From JAYEJW01 sp034716535 (GTDB taxonomy: Bacteria; Pseudomonadota; Gammaproteobacteria; Chromatiales; Chromatiaceae), in assembly GCA_034716535.1 (NCBI GenBank), contig JAYEJW010000068.1, forward strand, positions 1-16,501: a DNA stretch of 16,501 bases. Reading direction: 5' to 3'. A program made the position numbers and the translations under genes. Below the pieces are notes generated by a model, which was given only the letters and a program-made list of their open reading frames with translations, had not been told where the DNA came from and did not search any database. Below, one piece after another: positions 13,916-16,501 of the stretch; position 1 is the first letter of the stretch, and every line of letters begins with the position of its first letter.

Positions 13916-14665
13916 ATGTGCACCCTGGTAATCCTCCGCCGCCAAGGCCACGAATGGCCCCTGCTGCTGGCCGCCAATCGCGACGAGATGCGGGACCGTC
14001 CCGCCGCGCCGCCGGCGCGCCACTGGGAGGACCGGCCCGAGGTGGTGGCGGGCCTCGACGAGCTTGGCGGCGGTAGCTGGCTCGGCGTGAACGACGCGGG
14101 ACTCTTGGCGGCGGTTATGAACCGGGAGGGCACCTTGGGGCCTCAACGCGGCAAGCGCAGTCGCGGCGAGCTGGTGCTGGAGGCCCTGGATCACGCGGAG
14201 GCTGGAGCAGCCGCCGGCGCCCTGGCGGACCTGCATCCGGACGCTTACAGACCCTTCAACCTAGTCGTGGCCGATGCCAGAGACGCCTATTGGCTTCGCC
14301 ACGGCGGCGACGGAGAGATCCGCGTCCACCCGGTGCCGCCCGGCCTGCACATGCTGACCGCCACCGAGCTCGACGACTCGGACAATCCGCGTATCCGGGC
14401 CAATCTGTTCCGATTTCGCGAGTCCGAACTGCCGGACCCGAACCGCGGGCAGTGGGAAGGGTGGAGATCCCTATTGGCGAGCAGGGCCTATCCCGACGAG
14501 GCAGGCCCAACCGCCGCGATGAACCTCGACCTCGGCAACGGATTCGGCACTGTCTCCAGCGCCTTGATCGCAGTGCCCGCCTATCCCGGGACAAAGCCCG
14601 AGCCGGTTTGGCTGCACGCCGAGGGACCACCGGATCTCGCGCCATTCGAACCCGTCGATTGGTAG
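13916..14665 (+). CDS. NRDE family (TANGO2-like) protein
   Basis: A 249-residue member of the NRDE/TANGO2 family. It begins MCTLVI with the conserved Cys2, followed by LLLAANRDEMRDRPA, which holds the family's name motif (Asn21-Glu24). GGGSWLGVNDAGLLAAVMNRE (about 51-71), RSRGELVLEAL, YRPFNLVVAD and GLHMLTATELDD are further conserved blocks, and FGTVSSALIAVP is the late core strand. The fold resembles N-terminal nucleophile hydrolases, with Cys2 as likely nucleophile after Met removal. Eukaryotic TANGO2 is linked to heme/lipid handling; the bacterial role is not established. ATG 13916 fixes Cys2 in place, which strongly supports this start despite a weak ribosome-binding site. No membrane segment or signal is seen. 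Confidence 0.92.
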   Translation: MCTLVILRRQGHEWPLLLAANRDEMRDRPAAPPARHWEDRPEVVAGLDELGGGSWLGVNDAGLLAAVMNREGTLGPQRGKRSRGELVLEALDHAEAGAAAGALADLHPDAYRPFNLVVADARDAYWLRHGGDGEIRVHPVPPGLHMLTATELDDSDNPRIRANLFRFRESELPDPNRGQWEGWRSLLASRAYPDEAGPTAAMNLDLGNGFGTVSSALIAVPAYPGTKPEPVWLHAEGPPDLAPFEPVDW

Positions 14666-14845
14666 ACGCCCCGGAACCGTCCCTCGGACTCTCGCCTGCA
14701 ACCACCTCGACGGTCAAGAAAAGGCGTCACCACTGAATCGGCTCTTCGCGCGGACCCCGAGCACCTCGCCCAAGAGGGTGTCGTCACGACTATCCTTGAA
14801 GTGAAACAAGGATGGACACTATTGCGAGCGATCGCGGGGTTGGGC

Positions 14846-16099
14846 ATGAGCTCGGTAAAATGCGGCTGCAACCGGCGAGGCTTCCTGCGCAGGCTCTGTG
14901 TGGCGGCAGGCCTTCTGCCGATCGGCCTCGGTGCACGGGAGAAAAAGGGCCCCGTGAAGGAAAGCGCCAGGGCTTTGGCAGACACCCGCCCCACCACCGT
15001 TTTCCTGTGCGGCGACGTCATGACCGGGCGAGCCGTCGACCAGATCCTGCCTCACCCCAATACCCCCGAGCTTTACGAGCCCTATATCCGGGACGCCCGC
15101 GCCTACATCGAGCTCGCGGAGCGTGAGAGTGGACCAATCCCCCGACCCGCAGACTTCGCCTACATCTGGGGTGACGCCCTGGCGGAATGGAGGCGCGCGG
15201 CGCCGGACCTGCGCATCGTCAACCTCGAAACGGCGGTCACCGAGAGCGCCGAACCCTGGCCGGGCAAGGGCATCCACTACAGGATGCACCCGAAAAATGC
15301 GCCCTGCCTGACCGCCGCGGGCATCGATTGCTGCGTGCTCGCCAACAACCACGTCCTGGACTGGGGCTATGCCGGGCTGGAGGAGACTCTGGAGACGCTG
15401 CGCGCCGCTGGCATCCGCACTGCCGGTGCGGGTCTCGATCTGGCCCAGGCGCAAGCACCGGCGGTGCTTGAGATACCCGGCAACGGCCGCGTGCTCGTCT
15501 TCGCCTTCGGCCACGGCTCCAGCGGCATCCCCTGGCGCTGGGGTGCCGGTAGAAATCAGCCCGGCGTCAACCGACTGGAGGACCTGTCGGACCGAGCCGC
15601 CGATCGGATCGCCGAGCAGGTCCACACCAGGAAACGGGCCGGGGACATCGTCGTCGCCTCCATTCACTGGGGCGGCAACTGGGGTTACGAGATCCCTTCC
15701 GAGCAACGCCGTTTCGCCCACCGCCTGATCGACCTGGGGAGCTTCGACCTGGTTCACGGCCACTCCTCGCACCACCCCAAGGCCATCGAGGTCTACCGGA
15801 ACCGAGCGATCCTCTACGGCTGCGGTGACTTCTTCAACGACTACGAAGGCATCGGCGGCAAGGAGGAATACCGCGGCGACCTCGCGCTGATGTACTTTCC
15901 GACCATCGACCCGGCCACCGGGAAACTCGTACGTTTCGCGATGACGTCCACGCGCACGGAGCGCTTCCGGGTGACCCGGGCGTCAGCGGGAGACGCGAGA
16001 TGGATGAGAGATGTATTGACCCGGGAGGCCGGGCGATTCGGCACCGGGGTTTCCCTCGATGATGACAATCGACTGAGTCTTACGTGGCAATCGGAATAG
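14846..16099 (+). CDS. Tat-exported CapA family protein (PGA_cap metallophosphatase fold)
   Basis: A 417-residue protein of the CapA/PgsA poly-gamma-glutamate family. The N-terminus has a twin-arginine signal, NRRGFLRR (9-16) before a hydrophobic stretch, so folded export to the periplasm is predicted. The phosphatase-like core shows LCGDVMTGR (Asp57), VNLETAVT (about 125-131), ANNHVLDWG (Asn-Asn-His 167-169), ASIHWGGNWG (His274), VHGHSSHHPK (His304, His306) and LYGCGDFFNDYEG. The family is calcineurin-like, but its catalytic role in polymer synthesis is debated. No capB or capC homologue is nearby, so capsule production should not be assumed. The frame is open from GTG 14801; ATG 14846 gives a normal Tat leader. 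It follows NRDE on the same strand after a 180-base gap in which I see no clear signal. Confidence 0.88.
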   Translation: MSSVKCGCNRRGFLRRLCVAAGLLPIGLGAREKKGPVKESARALADTRPTTVFLCGDVMTGRAVDQILPHPNTPELYEPYIRDARAYIELAERESGPIPRPADFAYIWGDALAEWRRAAPDLRIVNLETAVTESAEPWPGKGIHYRMHPKNAPCLTAAGIDCCVLANNHVLDWGYAGLEETLETLRAAGIRTAGAGLDLAQAQAPAVLEIPGNGRVLVFAFGHGSSGIPWRWGAGRNQPGVNRLEDLSDRAADRIAEQVHTRKRAGDIVVASIHWGGNWGYEIPSEQRRFAHRLIDLGSFDLVHGHSSHHPKAIEVYRNRAILYGCGDFFNDYEGIGGKEEYRGDLALMYFPTIDPATGKLVRFAMTSTRTERFRVTRASAGDARWMRDVLTREAGRFGTGVSLDDDNRLSLTWQSE

Positions 16100-16123
16100 G
16101 ATTTCCAGGAGCGGGATGCATCG

Positions 16124-16218
16124 GTAGGTCGGGTTAGCGAAGCGTAACCCGACAACGCTCGCGCCGCACGGTGTCCCGACCGACGTCGGATTACGGCCTT
16201 TGCCCTAACCCTAGATAC
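16124..16218 (+). repeat. REP-doublet / MITE-like element, degraded copy
   Basis: The first 30 bases (16124-16153) are identical to 2548-2577, including the 13-base terminus GTAGGTCGGGTTA and its hairpin partner TAACCCGAC. The far half is degraded: GTCGGATTACGGC (16185-16197) resembles 2591-2603, and TAACCCTAGATAC (16206-16218) replaces TAACCCGACCTAC. The long inner hairpin arms are lost. It has the same orientation as the full copy and starts 25 bases after the CapA stop codon. Between it and the gene at 16364 (16219-16363) I see no further structure. Confidence 0.75.
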
Positions 16219-16363
16219 TCCACCGGAATGCGCCAGCGGCCGCCGCCGCATTCCAGCACTGCACATCGGGTCGTGGGCGTGGCGGAGCGTCGTTTCCATC
16301 GCTTTCGATCTTCTTCTGCCTGCCGCACAATACGCCTTGTTCACCAAATCCTTGGAGCCCGAA

Positions 16364-16501
16364 ATGATCGACTCGACGCTGCCCGGCCCCGATTCTCGGA
16401 ACCAGCGACAGGAACATTCGGTGGCCGACCCGGAGCGGGCCCGCCTCCTTCTCCAGAGCATCCCTGACGATCCGCAGACCCTCAGCCGGCTGCGCGGACG
16501 C
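16364..16501 (+). CDS. Start of an unidentified gene, cut by the window edge
   Basis: ATG 16364 opens a frame of 46 codons that runs to the window end without a stop. GGAG (16353-16356) lies at a suitable distance upstream, and about 80 percent of codons end in G or C, like the other genes here. The visible N-terminus is polar and charged, with a helical-looking segment DPERARLLLQSIPDDPQTLSRLRGR truncated by the edge. There is no signal peptide or membrane segment so far. I do not recognise the family. Overlapping frames on both strands lack these coding signs. Confidence 0.5.
   Translation, partial: MIDSTLPGPDSRNQRQEHSVADPERARLLLQSIPDDPQTLSRLRGR

Noticed and set aside
14801..14845. GTG 14801 as the CapA start
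   Set aside because: It would add 15 residues before the twin-arginine leader and has no Shine-Dalgarno sequence; ATG 14846 gives a normal Tat signal. It cannot be fully excluded.

Overview
The window is GC-rich, gene-dense, typical bacterial chromosome. The run argH / algZ-algR / hemC-hemD, with argH divergent from the other four, is the arrangement known from Pseudomonas and other gammaproteobacteria. Together with the high GC content it suggests a gammaproteobacterium; a Chromatiales/Ectothiorhodospiraceae-type lineage is a guess I cannot test. I see no rRNA, tRNA, CRISPR array, transposase or integrase.

Layout. 1-1160 (minus): a two-gene unit with a small unknown protein overlapping a stand-alone archaeo-eukaryotic-type primase-polymerase (Prim-Pol plus PriCT-1). 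1366-1851 (plus): a GNAT acetyltransferase. 1945-4313 (minus): a damaged stretch with a two-domain HMA_2 protein split by a one-base frameshift, a 114-bp palindromic REP-type element, and a GIDE-family membrane protein with an EF-hand, interrupted by an in-frame amber codon and coupled to an intact lemA. 4429-6698 (minus): family X DNA polymerase with PHP domain (polX) and archease. 6762-6846: a 9-bp/8-bp minisatellite. 6889-10630 (minus): hemD, hemC, a G-rich 7-bp minisatellite, algR, algZ. 10691-12450 (plus): argH and a MazG-like pyrophosphohydrolase. 12512-13666 (minus): argE. 13916-16099 (plus): an NRDE/TANGO2 protein and a Tat-exported CapA-type protein, then a second, degraded copy of the REP-type element. 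The last 138 bases open a gene that runs off the window.

How the genes fit together. hemC and hemD perform consecutive steps of tetrapyrrole synthesis and are translationally coupled; algZ and algR form a LytS/LytTR two-component pair, also coupled; argH and argE both belong to arginine synthesis but are not in one operon. polX (DNA repair synthesis) and archease (RNA ligase cofactor) share a strand with a hairpin between them. lemA and the GIDE gene are a recurring bacterial pair. The hemX and hemY genes that usually follow hemD are absent here and archease lies there instead, so synteny breaks exactly at the 6762-6846 repeat.

I found no clearly new multi-gene system. The most interesting signals are the two broken genes around a mobile-looking palindrome, the GIDE/EF-hand architecture, the stand-alone primase with its overlapping partner, and the two minisatellites bracketing hemCD.
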